From Pollenia angustigena (lineage: Eukaryota > Arthropoda > Insecta > Diptera > Polleniidae), in assembly GCA_930367215.1 (NCBI GenBank), contig OV884059.1:61413393-61477392 (forward strand): 64,000 nt of DNA. Direction: 5' to 3'. The notes beneath the pieces were generated by a model, which did not search any database, was not told where the DNA came from, and was given only the letters and a program-made list of their open reading frames with translations. Below, in pieces: positions 32,741 through 43,558 of the stretch. Numbering within the stretch: position 1 is the first letter of the stretch; each line of letters starts with the position of its first letter. The position numbers and the translations under genes were made by a program.

Positions 32741-35340
32741 TAGGACTTGTGACAAAAATGTGAGAACGGGGCGTTATAGAGGAAGGTCTTGGCTACATTT
32801 CCTCATATTCAGTTTTTTTCCATCAAGTTATTTTTTTAACAACTTTTTCAAAATAAACTTTCACACAAGTCACTTGTTCATTTTTTGACCCAATGTGCAA
32901 AATTTAGGACTTGTAAGAAAAATGTGTGAATGGGGGGTTATAGAGGAAGGTCTTGGCTACATTTCCTCATATTCAGTTTTTTTCCATCAAGTTATTTTTT
33001 TAACAACTTTATCTAACAAACTTTTTTACTCAAATCACTCAATTTATATTTTGACCCATTGTGCAAAATTAAGGACTTGTAAGAAAAATGTGTGAATGGG
33101 GGGTTATAGAGGAAGGTCTTGGCTACATTTCCTCATATTCAGTTTTTTTCCATCAAGTTATTTTTTTAACAACTTTTTCAAAATAAACTTTCACACAAGT
33201 CACTTGTTCATATTTTGACCCAATGTGCAAAATTTAGGACTTGTAAGAAAAATGTGTGAATGGGGGGTTATAGAGGAAGGTCTTGGCTACATTTCCTCAT
33301 ATTCAGTTTTTTTTCCCTCAAGTTATTTTTTTAACAACTTTATCTAACAAACTTTTTTACTCAAATCACTCAATTTATATTTTGACCCATTGTGCAAAAT
33401 TAACGACTTGTAAGAAAAATGTGTGAATGGGGGGTTATAGAGGAAGGTCTTGGCTACATTTCCTCATATTCAGTTTTTTTCCATCAAGTTATTTTTTTAA
33501 CAACTTTTTCAAAATAAACTTTCACACAAGTCACTTGTTCATATTTTGACCTAATGTGCAAAATTTAGGACTTGTAAGAAAAATGTGTGAATGGGGGGTT
33601 ATAGAGGAAGGTCTTGGCTACATTTCCTCATATTCAGTTTTTTTTCCATCAAGTTATTTTTTTAACAACTTTATCTAACAAACTTTTTTACTCAAATCAC
33701 TCAATTTATATTTTGACCCATTGTGCAAAATTAAGGACTTGTAAGAAAAATGTGTGAATGGGGGGTTATAGAGGAAGGTCTTGGCTACATTTCCTCATAT
33801 TCAGTTTTTTTCCATCAAGTTATTTTTTTAACAACTTTTTCAAAATAAACTTTCACACAAGTCACTTGTTCATATTTTGACCCAATGTGCAAAATTTAGG
33901 ACTTGTAAGAAAAATGTGTGAATGGGGGGTTATAGAGGAAGGTCTTGGCTACATTTCCTCATATTCAGTTTTTTTTCCATCAAGTTATTTTTTTAACAAC
34001 TTTATCTAACAAACTTTTTTACTCAAATCACTCAATTTATATTTTGACCCATTGTGCAAAATTAAGGACTTGTAAGAAAAATGTGTGAATGGGGGGTTAT
34101 AGAGGAAGGTCTTGGCTACATTTCCTCATATTCAGTTTTTTTCCATCAAGTTATTTTTTTAACAACTTTTTCAAAATAAACTTTCACACAAGTCACTTGT
34201 TCATATTTTGACCCAATGTGCAAAATTTAGGACTTGTAAGAAAAATGTGTGAATGGGGGGTTATAGAGGAAGGTCTTGGCTACATTTCCTCATATTCAGT
34301 TTTTTTTCCATCAAGTTATTTTTTTAACAACTTTATCTAACAAACTTTTTTACTCAAATCACTCAATTTATATTTTGACCCATTGTGCAAAATTAAGGAC
34401 TTGTAAGAAAAATGTGTGAATGGGGGGTTATAGAGGAAGGTCTTGGCTACATTTCCTCATATTCAGTTTTTTTCCATCAAGTTATTTTTTTAACAACTTT
34501 TTCAAAATAAACTTTCACACAAGTCACTTGTTCATATTTTGACCCAATGTGCAAAATTTATGACTTGTAAGAAAAATGTGCAAATGAGGGGTTACAGAGG
34601 AGAGTCTTGGCTACATTTCCTCATATCCAGTTTTTTTCCATCAAGTTATTTTTTTAACAATTTTTTCTAACAAACTTTTTACCGAAATCACTCAAAATAT
34701 ATTTTAACCCATTGTGCAAAATTTAGGACTTGTAAGAAAAATGTGCAAATGGGGGGTTATAGAGGAAGGTCTTGGCTACATTTCCTCATATCCAGTTTTT
34801 TTCCATCAAGTTATTTTTTGAACAACTTTTTCAAAACAAACTTTCACACAAGTCACTCGTTCATATTTTGACCCATTGTGCAAAATTTATGACTTGTAAG
34901 AAAAATGTGCAAATGAGGGGTTACAGAGGAGAGTCTTGGCTACATTTCCTCATATCCAGTTTTTTTCCATCAAGTTATTTTTTTAAAAATTTTTTCTAAC
35001 AAACTTTTTACCGAAATCACTCAAAATATATTTTAACCCATTGTGCAAAATTTAGGACTTGTAAGAAAAATGTGCAAATGGGGGGTTATAGAGGAAGGTC
35101 TTGGCTACATTTCCTCATATCCAGTTTTTTTCCATCAAGTTATTTTTGAACAACTTTTTCAAAACAAACTTTCACACAAGTCACTCGTTCATATTTTGAC
35201 CCATTGTGCAAAATTTATGACTTGTAAGAAAAATGTGCAAATGAGGGGTTACAGAGGAGAGTCTTGGCTACATTTCCTCATATCCAGTTTTTTTCCATCA
35301 AGTTATTTTTTTAACAATTTTTTCTAACAAACTTTTTACA
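32741..35340. repeat. Satellite array of about 165-bp monomers in two-type order
   Basis: About 16 monomers in the same orientation, with the marker TTAGGACTTGTAAGAAAAAT recurring about every 165 bp (for example 32743, 32908, 33073, 33237). Up to about 34550 two monomer types alternate. One contains CAAAATAAACTTTCACAC and the other CTAACAAACTTTTTTACTC, giving a 330-bp higher-order unit. After about 34550 the array changes to variants with GTGCAAATGAGGGGTTACAG. Small open frames cross it but only because the monomers are alike. Confidence 0.95.
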
Positions 35341-36188
35341 AAAGTAACGCATTTTTTATTTGTTCAGGTTTTGAAGAACATGCACTCACTGTGGATTCCT
35401 GTTTTTTGCATATGATGCTGCCATATAAATTTACCTGCACTTAGTTTCAGGGATGGAAAGTAGTTTTATAAGGGCGTTATAGCTACATTTATTCAGTGCT
35501 GCCACAGCCAATACAATTTTTACAACCAAGATTTTTGGAAAAGTAACCAAATGTAAAAAATATAACCAAATTTACGATGCCTTTTATTAATTGAGAAAAT
35601 CATTAATATTTATTTTAAGTTGCATTGTAATACAATGGTTATTTGCACTTTATAGTAAAATAATAATTATAAATCATATTTTTAGAAAATCTTTAAAATT
35701 CCTATGTGTATTTTCAAATATGTATATACTTCTGAAAATAACTTAAATTTATGCCCAATTTTCAGGATAGTATTTAACTCAATATTAAGTTAATTTTCAT
35801 AACAAATATACATAGAAATTCATACATATAAAAAAAAAAAAATTATCTTAAAAACAAAAAAATGTATATACATATTTCTGTAGAAGTAATATGTTTTCGT
35901 AAAACTAATTTAAAAGTGATTCATAAGTAATCATTTTTAACTGGGACTTTTCGATAATTAAAAAATTATTAGCAAGTGAAAGTAATCTTTTTGTTGGCGC
36001 ACCAAAGGACGGCAGGTACAAAGAAAATGTTTTAAGCTTCATTATATTTTTATCTCCAATACTTTTTTTCATTAAAATAGCCGAACAAGCCGAACAGAAA
36101 AAGTTTTTAAATATTATATTTTTTAATTTAAAATAATTTAATAATTAATTTAAAAAAAAAAATATTAACAACCACTTCAAAACACAAG
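35341..36188. other. AT-rich spacer with a hAT-like end
   Basis: At 35449 CAGGGATGGAAAGTAG occurs, whose inverse is at 45001-45015. Upstream exons expected for the kinase-like gene that follows were not found here. Confidence 0.45.
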
Positions 36189-37587
36189 TTGGTCAGGGTT
36201 TTGCGGCTATAAATCACATTTTACCTAAAGAATATACTAGTACTTTAATAAAATTACAAGATAAATGTTTGCCCACTAGTAAACAGGATGTTTTGAAAGT
36301 TTTTTAAGAGGATTTTGGTCATAGTCCGGAAGATTTTTATTCCGAATTTGATTACACACCTAAGGCCGCCGCAAGTATTGCTCAGGTTTTTAAAGCTAAA
36401 CTTAAAGATGGTCAAGATGTGGCGGTAAAGGTAAGAAAAACGCACCTAAAAATTGCAATTAAAAACAATTTCTAAAACCATATTATTTAAAATACATTTT
36501 TACTTTTTTAATTCTTAGGTCCAATATAGTGATTTACGAAAACGTTTTGTAAGTGATTTGGGAACAATTATTCTACTACACGATGTGATAGAATTCTTTT
36601 TTAAAAATTATAATTTTGGCTGGATAATAAGAGATGTTCGCAAAAATTTAGTACAAGAATTAAATTTTATCAACGAAGGCAAAAACGTGGAAAGATGTGC
36701 TAATGATTTAAAAACATTTAAATTCGTACATATACCCAAAGTTAATTGGCCAATGACAAGGTCGGTGAGTTCTTAACGGTATTCTTAACGCTAATTAATA
36801 TTACAATAGTAATTTTTTAAATTTTTCCAAGAGGGTGTTGACTTTGGAGTGGATAGATGGCATAAAAATTGGTGATGTCGACAAACTTAAGGACAATCAT
36901 TTGGATTTAAAAGATGTGGACACAAAACTTTTTCAAATGTTTGCAGAGCAAATTTTTAGTTCAGGTTTTGTGCATGCCGATCCACATGCCAGTAATAGTA
37001 AGTAAAAATTAAAGAAAGTTAAAATCATAATTTTTTAAAAATTTTTTTTTTTTTAGTTTTTGTTCGAAAAAGTTCCAAAACTGGTAAAACTGAACTTGTG
37101 CTCTTAGATCATGGCTTGTACGAAGAGCTGCCTGCAAATGTAAGAGGACCTTTATGTGAATTTTGGGAAGCTACAGTCTTAAGAGATGAAATTTCCATGG
37201 CTAAGGCTGCCAAAAAGTTGGGTATTAAAGATCACATGAAATTTGCAGAAGTTATATTTCAACAACCCATACGTATACATGGTGGCACTATAAAAACTAA
37301 ATTAAATGAAGAAGACATTAAATATATGCAAAAGATTGCACAACAAAATTTTGAACTCATAATGTCTACTTTGAAGGAAATGCCACGCAATATGCTGTTT
37401 GTTGTCCGGTATTTATCAAATAACATAATATGTACATATATCATTAGTTTAAGCTGAAATTGAATTGTTTTTTTTTTATAGCAATTTAAATACAGTTCGT
37501 TATGAAACAAAATGCTCAATAAGAAATTTTTTTACATGTTTTGTATTTTATATTCATATAATAAAAAAAAAATTTATATTCATATAA
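36189..37587 (+). pseudogene. Adck5: ADCK5-like (UbiB/ABC1 atypical kinase) gene fragment with introns
   Basis: Five exons can be read: 36189-36430, 36519-36764, 36832-36997, 37057-37408 and 37482-37587, all with GT-AG borders. The joined reading begins within the KxGQ motif (GQGFAAINHILP), passes AAASIAQVFKAKL and VAVKVQY (Ala-rich loop and the lysine of the family), ELNFINEG, then FVHADPHASN where DPHPGN is usual, LLDHGLYEELP and NLNTVR. The match is to the ADCK5 branch, mitochondrial or membrane-associated UbiB proteins linked to coenzyme Q and lipid metabolism (family knowledge). Exon 1 has an in-frame TAA (36305-36307) where relatives have a leucine before EDF, a single-base change from TTA. 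Upstream exons and the conserved C terminus after NLNTVR are missing, and the end drifts into AT-rich sequence. Either a partial duplicate in decay, or a live gene with an assembly error. Confidence 0.8.
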
Positions 37588-38122
37588 TAAAACTTTACAC
37601 ACGTGGATAAGTATCTGCCCCCCCCCTAGATTTAATCCTAGCTACGCCCATGTGTTCGTGTATTATCATCGGAAATATGTATGCCTGCAAAGTTTCATCC
37701 ATTTGCAATGAGTAGAAGGCATACAAAAAATCATTTTATAAAAAAAAAATTTTTTGCCCCCCCTAGATTTTATCCTGGCTACGCCCATGTATTCGTGTAT
37801 TGTCTTCGGGAATATGTATGACTGCAAAGTTTCATCCATTTGCATTGAGTAGAAGGCGGTTAAATTAACGTTACAAGATTTGATTTTCCGAAGTGAAGCT
37901 AAAGAAAAGGTTTTAAAAAAGTTCAAGTGCCGACTACTGGTACACTTACCCTATTACTGTTATAAATAACTGTTATACTTATAGTTGTTCTTTAAAAAAA
38001 TAAGCGGATAGGTGTCTGGTACTTATTTTGAAATTCAGCTCTTTTAGGAAGAACACGGGTAAAACCTGAATTTTTGGTATTTTTTCGTCACCCCATCTAT
38101 TTTTTAAACCAATAAATCTAGA
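37588..38122. repeat. 137-bp duplicated transposon-like segment
   Basis: The sequence CCCCCCTAGATTT...GCTACGCCCATG, followed by TTCGTGTATT and CTGCAAAGTTTCATCC, occurs at about 37618-37723 and again at 37757-37856. The unit is the end of some unassigned repeat family. Nothing else is recognised. Confidence 0.6.
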
Positions 38123-38338
38123 AATAAAGTTCTGGAAATCAAAAACGAAAAACGCAAGAATTTTAAACGTTGTTTTTTAATATGATTCCTGTAATAAAAG
38201 AATTTTATGACAAATATTATACAAATATTTCTCTATTAAACAGAATTATATAACGAAAATAATAAAAATTTGATTAAGTGTATTAAAAACAGATTTCAAA
38301 TTCTTGCGTTTTTCGTTTTCGATTTCCAGAACACCCCT
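38123..38338. mobile_element. 216-bp MITE related to 12367-12584
   Basis: The right end reads GATTTCCAGAACACCCCT, and the left begins with TTCTGGAAATC after a decayed tip. The inverted arms continue as CGAAAAACGCAAGAATTT. Length, ends and AT-rich core match the member at 12367. Confidence 0.75.
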
Positions 38339-38424
38339 GTATATTCGTATTTTTTGATAAGTTTTTTATAAGTTTTTATTTTTAATGAAACATTACTTAT
38401 TTATTTAAACAAACATGGTTTTGC

Positions 38425-38753
38425 CTATTGGGCTGGCGGTTGGGTGGCCCCTGTGTGTGCTGCCGCATGCATATCTGGCGGAGGTTGCTGTAATGTTGAA
38501 CCCGGTGGTGGTGCTGTGTAGTAGCACACATATGGGTAGTGGTGTGCAGGCAGCACCGGCTGTTGCTGTTGCCTAGCCGGCTGCTCGCGGCCCTTCTTAA
38601 CTTTAATATTAATAAATAGGTTTCCCGAGCAATGTGGGCACCTGATATTATTCTAAAAAAAAAAAATAAATCAATTAAAACCACATTTAAAATTTTTAGT
38701 TTTTATATCTACTTACCATCCTGCCTGCATCCATCTCGCACCGTAGTTCCTTG
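38425..38753 (-). CDS. Possible two-exon gene end with a CPHC zinc-like motif and Q/P-rich tail
   Basis: On the minus strand, exon A (about 38717-38753) reads KELRCEMDAGRM and ends ATG/GTAAGT. A 64-bp intron with a T-rich acceptor precedes exon B (38425-38652). Exon B reads NNIRCPHCSGNLFINIKVKK and continues with Gln/Pro-rich residues (QQQQPVLP, APPPGSTLQQPPPD) to a TAG stop. The Cys pairs (C, then CPHC) suggest a small zinc-binding turn. The local base composition is much more GC-rich than its surroundings, and the splice sites are good, which supports real coding. The protein is not recognised, and the upstream start was not found. The longer frame in another phase across the same DNA lacks these features. 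Confidence 0.45.
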
Positions 38754-39173
38754 CTTTATAAAAATAACGTTTTATTTTTGCACGAGTATATTCAAGTGAT
38801 GCCAAGCTTGTGAATTTTTAGTACAAGAATATGCTTAGGTGAGGTACCAGATTTTTTATAAGTGCAACAAGCTCATGTTTCTACTAATGCTGGGTGTGTG
38901 GGAACCTTTTAATAGCGAAACATAAAATGTAAAAAATCTGTCATCTCTGAAAAACCCTTAGTACAAAAATTTATATTCTGGCATCCTTTAAAAGAAATTA
39001 TAATTTCATAGTCTATGATTATAATTTGTTTTCTTCTTTTTCAGGTAAGTACGGTTTTTATTAAATTTAATAAATAAATATATATATATATATAAATAAA
39101 TAAAACTTAATGCATCATTGTTTTTATAGATGATGCAAAAAGGACCAAAAAACAAATCCGTGAAATCTACATA
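38754..39173. other. Spacer, no gene recognised
   Basis: AT-rich. A (TA)n tract lies at about 39081-39094 and nothing else is supported. Confidence 0.4.
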
Positions 39174-39181
39174 CATATATA

Positions 39182-39660
39182 CAAGGCGAATTCATCCCAG
39201 GTAATCTCGGTACTACAACAAGCACAACTCGTACAAAAACCACAAGCAATTTGTTTTTGTAAAATCATTGTACAATTCCTCTGCAAATAAAATTGGACCA
39301 CCTGATCCATTTTGATAAAATGGACTACTCCATGGACTGGTCCGATGTAATGCAAGCATGGACCATGTCATTGTTAAAAAGTGTTTGTAGTGAGACGACA
39401 TGTCTTCGTTTTTTAACGACGTGCTTTCGTTTTTAAACGACTTCAAAACTAATCCTCTTGTGTATACCATGGAGTAGTTTTAAAACTACCCCTTAGTGGT
39501 CCAAAGATGGGTTATATGGTCCTCTCCTAGGACATCGTAATGTTAAATAGACCAGGTTTTTTCCATACGTTTGGGTTAGTTTTGGACTAGTCCTGGTCCC
39601 TTGTGGACTACTCATTACACGCGTGTTTGGACTGGTCCGATTATTTGCAGGGTCGCCTTG
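39182..39660. mobile_element. CAAGG-ended TIR element, short form
   Basis: The ends are CAAGGCGAATTC and (inverted) CAAGGCGACCCTGCAAAT. A perfect 8-bp duplication CATATATA lies outside (39174-39181 and 39661-39668). The interior is the reverse complement of about 20804-21300, including the GGACC/GGTCC-rich core, so the two are members of one family with different outer parts. Confidence 0.88.
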
Positions 39661-39723
39661 CATATATATAAATCAACAAAGGCAAAACAGTTAAGAACAC
39701 TTTCCTCCTCTGTATGTATGTTA

Positions 39724-39895
39724 CCTGGCCTTTACACGTGAAAGTACTTTCTTGCAAGTAGAGTATACGTATTATCAACGAAAAATCGAAGAAACAGCCG
39801 ATTGGCTGAAAGTACCAAAATTTTGTGTGTGTTAGTGAAAAAGTGTGAGAGTATTGCGACTTTCAAGAAATTTACTTTCGCGTGTAAATGCTAGG
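39724..39895. mobile_element. 172-bp Harbinger-like MITE
   Basis: The ends CCTGGCCTTTACACGTGAAA and (inverted) CCTAGCATTTACACGCGAAA flank a short core. TTA stands on both sides (39721-39723 and 39896-39898), the 3-bp PIF/Harbinger target. Confidence 0.78.
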
Positions 39896-40835
39896 TTAAC
39901 CAATCTGAACAAAATATACACCATTTGAAAGGTATTTACTCACAGAAGTGTACAATATATATTTTATTAAAATCTGTTAAGTAATTTCAGAGTGATAAGT
40001 GATATTTGCTTCTAACACCAATGCAAGCACATAAATAAAAAATTTGTTTATTTTTTAAATATCAAAAAATAAAAAGTAGGGTTTGCCCTATACGTTCAGA
40101 AATGTAGTGGAAGATCGCAGATTTAGAGGAAAACTTTATAGGCCCATAACTCGAAAACTATGCGTTTGTTCCACTTTTTTCACCTCATATTCTCTTCTTA
40201 TTTTTAAAATTTTATCACCTTAAGTACTATTTTTTTTATTTAGATCTGCGTCGGTAAACTAGATTTGAGCCAATTAAGTTTCATTCTTTTTTCCGTGCTG
40301 CATGTGGTAATTTTTGAATTTTCTACAATATTGAAATTAGGCAACATAATATTACAGTTGCCATTTACTCAGTGAATGAGAACCTATAAGTTGAAAAATG
40401 TTGTTTAATATTCGTTAACGTTCACATAGAAAATTACATTTAAAACAAAAATCAAATTGTAGAAAAATGTAAAGAAGGAAAATTACACCTTATTGACGTG
40501 AACGGTATTTTTGTAGTTAAAGGTACAAAACTGTCAAAAACAAAAATCTGTCATATAAATCTTGGAAGTAATTGATATTTTTGAAGATGCCAAATAAAAG
40601 AGTTAAAATTGAATTAATTGATTATTTAATTGTCACGTCATTTTTAAGTTCTTTTTTTATATTTTTTTCGTATAGAATTAATTTTTAATTTAGTTTTGAA
40701 AAACGACGTTTTAAAAAAGTAAATAATTCATTCAAAAAAAATATATAATACATTTTTTCCGGGTGTTTAATGTACATTGAACACAATTATTATACAAATA
40801 ATGCTTATTATCTATTAATATTAACGTTTTTATAG
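39896..40835. other. AT-rich sequence upstream of the transposase-like gene
   Basis: A possible first coding exon beginning MPNKRVKIELIDYL starts at 40587 but has no clear donor before its stop. The expected left inverted repeat of a transposon was not found. Confidence 0.35.
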
Positions 40836-43558
40836 GAGACTGATATTGAGCTACACCAGGACTGGAAGTTTGAAGCTGTAAGTTTTTCCTTTATAAAATA
40901 TAATTTATTCCGGTATGTGAAAAACGATTGTTTTAAAATCGATCGATTTTCATCACATACTGGATTGTATAAATAAAAATCCATGAAAATGGTGTTTTAA
41001 AGGAAATTTCCTTGCTATAACCTGATAAAATAAAATGTCATGGTATTTTTTTAAAAACGTGAATAATAATATTTCGTTTTGTTTTAATTATAAGTTACAA
41101 TATATATTTTTAAAGTATATTTAACAATACTATATTTAAATAAAGAATCACTATATAATTTTTCTAAAGAAAATGTTTTATTTTTTTATTTTGGGCATTA
41201 TAGGAACACAGGATGAAGGTTAAGGTTAAGTTAAGTAGCTTAGATATAAGTAGAGTTCTTTTGAACTATTTACATTTAGAAAAACTGAAAAGTTTTTCAA
41301 AAAAACATCAAATTTATTTTGAAAATGTTGTGCATCTTGTAAATAAAAACCGAAGCAAATATAACAGAGTAAAAAGTAATGCAAAAACTTGCAATAGAAT
41401 ATCTGTTATTGCAAGACGTATTTTAAAATCAAGAAATGCAATGAATTCTAGTTTAGAAATGTCTGAAAATAATGCAACTTCCTTGGATTTAGAAAGTTTT
41501 CCAATGGAACAAGCTTGTATTTCGGCTTTATTGTCTGACCTTGATGAAAATCGGGAAAGTAAATGTGAGCAAAAATTGCATTTAAATGAAAATGATAATT
41601 TAAATACTTCAGTAGAAGCTAAATTATCAGAGTCTGAAAATAATTTTTCAGCAAATAAAGAACTAAATGTATCTAGTCATAAAATACAAAGCAATGAGAA
41701 TTGTGATAATACTTTATTGGAAACAAACAATGTGTTTAATATGAATATGTTCAAAAAAGATTTAAATGAAATTTTGCATGATTCATTTAAACAATTATCG
41801 GAAAACTTTTTCGAACAATTTAAATCCATTTCTGGTAATTTAAATGACGCTGTTAGAGAAATTTCACAATTGAAGAAGATTTCTACAAACAGTGACATAA
41901 AAGCCTGTTTAAAAGAAATGTTAATAGATAAAAAAAATTTAAATATGAATGAAGTTTCTTTCAGTACACCATGCAATAAAAAACCAGTTTGTAATAAATT
42001 GGAAAATAATAATAAATTAACAATTTCGAATAAAAAACGAGATCATACTCTAGGTCCATTTGAGATAACAGATGATTCTCTTAATGTTTCAGATTTCTTG
42101 AAATATAGAAAAGAACCTAATCCGAATGAAGAATGCAACAGAAACGTTATACGTTCAAAATCAAAGTGCAATAAACCTATGAGAGGATTTAAAGCAAATA
42201 TTTTTGATTGCTCTTTTACTGTTAATTTAGATTCTGTAAAGATAGAAACTACAGACAAAATAACACAAAAGAAACTTCTCGAAGATATTATTAGAGAAGA
42301 ATATTTAAAATATAACAATGTTTGTATATTATGTTTCTATAATATAAAAAAATGCATTAAACATACTTTATTGTATGCATATTGTAAATTTAACGATTGC
42401 ACTACTTTTCGATTTACGATAAAACCGCAAGGTCATGTAAATGTTTACAGAACAAAAGAGTTGCATCATGCCGAAAATGAGATTAAAGTTGGGCAAATAA
42501 GAGGAATAAAAAGACATGTGTTTAAAAATAAACTCAAGAAAAAGAAAGCATATTTATTTAGAAAAGAGCAAATTTTGAATGCCGCAGATGATATTGCGGA
42601 AAAAGGAAATTTCCAAAATATTCAAAAATTAGAAACTTACAGAAAAATTAAATCTGAAGGATACATTGAGAGATGTTATCACAAAGATCCATTTTATGCT
42701 CTTTACTTAATGCAAATGGGTCCATATAAAAACTATATTCATAAGCTTTCTTCTCCCTTTGTTGTTTACACATGGGAGAAATATACGTTTGAGACAATCT
42801 CAAGCAATAATAAAATTCTTGAAGATTCAAAATTTACATTGCACTTAGATGCTTCAGGCGAAAGTGTAAAAACTTTAGATTGTGCTAAAAAAAGAATTTT
42901 AACTTATAAAATAGTCCTAAGAAATTGGAAGTTAAAAAAAATTCTTCCTATAGCAGAAGCAATTCTCTCTGCACATACTATGAAGCAAATATGTGATTAT
43001 TTAGATCATTTAAAGCTATTTTTAAAAGAGCATAAAGTAAAATATCAGTTCAAATGGCCTTACTGCAAAAGGGTTTGCACTGACGTTAGTGCCGCATTAT
43101 ATGGTGCCGTGTTAAAAAGTTTTAACAATCAAAACTTAATAGAGTACCTTAATGCTTGTGCCGAATTCTTAAATAAATTTGAAATTAATCCGAATTTAAA
43201 ACCAAACTTTGTTGTATTGCAGTGGTGTAAATGCCATTACATTCACATTATTTGCAAAGATTTAGACGCAAGGTTGGGAAGGAAACATATTTTAAGGCCT
43301 CTATTAAAAAATGCTTTAATAGCTGCTTTTAGTTTAAGTACTGTTGACGAATGCCAACGATGGTTTAAACATATTTTTAATGTTTTGCTTACACCATATG
43401 AGTGTCATAACTTAGAAATCAGCTTTGAGATATTACGTGAATGTTTAATAGAAGTTGATGATCAAAAGAATGAAAATAAATATGATCTACCTGATGATGA
43501 CAAAATAAGCTGTTTTCTTGAACGTAAATTGAAACACCCACTGACAAGAGAATTTTAA
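40836..43558 (+). CDS. Intact DDE-transposase-like protein of unassigned superfamily
   Basis: The 781-codon frame from ATG 41213 is uninterrupted. A likely upstream exon (40836-40877, ETDIELHQDWKFEA) has good acceptor and donor sites and joins in phase to EHRM at 41204, so translation probably starts farther upstream. Residues 1-300 are Asn/Lys/Glu-rich. A Cys/His cluster (C371, C374, then YCKFNDC and HH near 420) is probably a DNA-binding zinc domain. The C-terminal half looks like an RNase-H-fold transposase: HLDASGESV with D546, CTDVSAALYGAV with D624, and WCKCHYIHI at 671-678. A third acid is possibly in VDECQRW. The pattern recalls MULE-like transposases; I cannot name the family. Sequence after it (43660-43760) carries repeated TGTGATTTGAAATCACA palindromes. 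A domesticated host gene is an alternative. Confidence 0.6.
40913..40965. repeat. 53-bp palindrome in the intron
   Basis: CCGGTATGTGAAAAACGATT is followed by its inverse ATCGATTTTCATCACATACTGG. A related GGTATGTGATGGAAAACGAT occurs at 43777. Probably a minimal fold-back or a pair of element tips. Confidence 0.6.

Noticed and set aside
32741..35340. CRISPR-like or coding repeat array
   Set aside because: Units of 165 bp without spacers in AT-rich eukaryotic DNA; satellite DNA explains it.
37666..37926. 86-codon minus-strand frame as a gene
   Set aside because: It crosses a 137-bp duplicated repeat segment and has no recognisable motif.
38397..38684. 95-codon minus-strand frame as the gene at this place
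   Set aside because: It reads through the intron in a phase without the CPHC and Q/P features; the spliced reading in the other phase is more credible.
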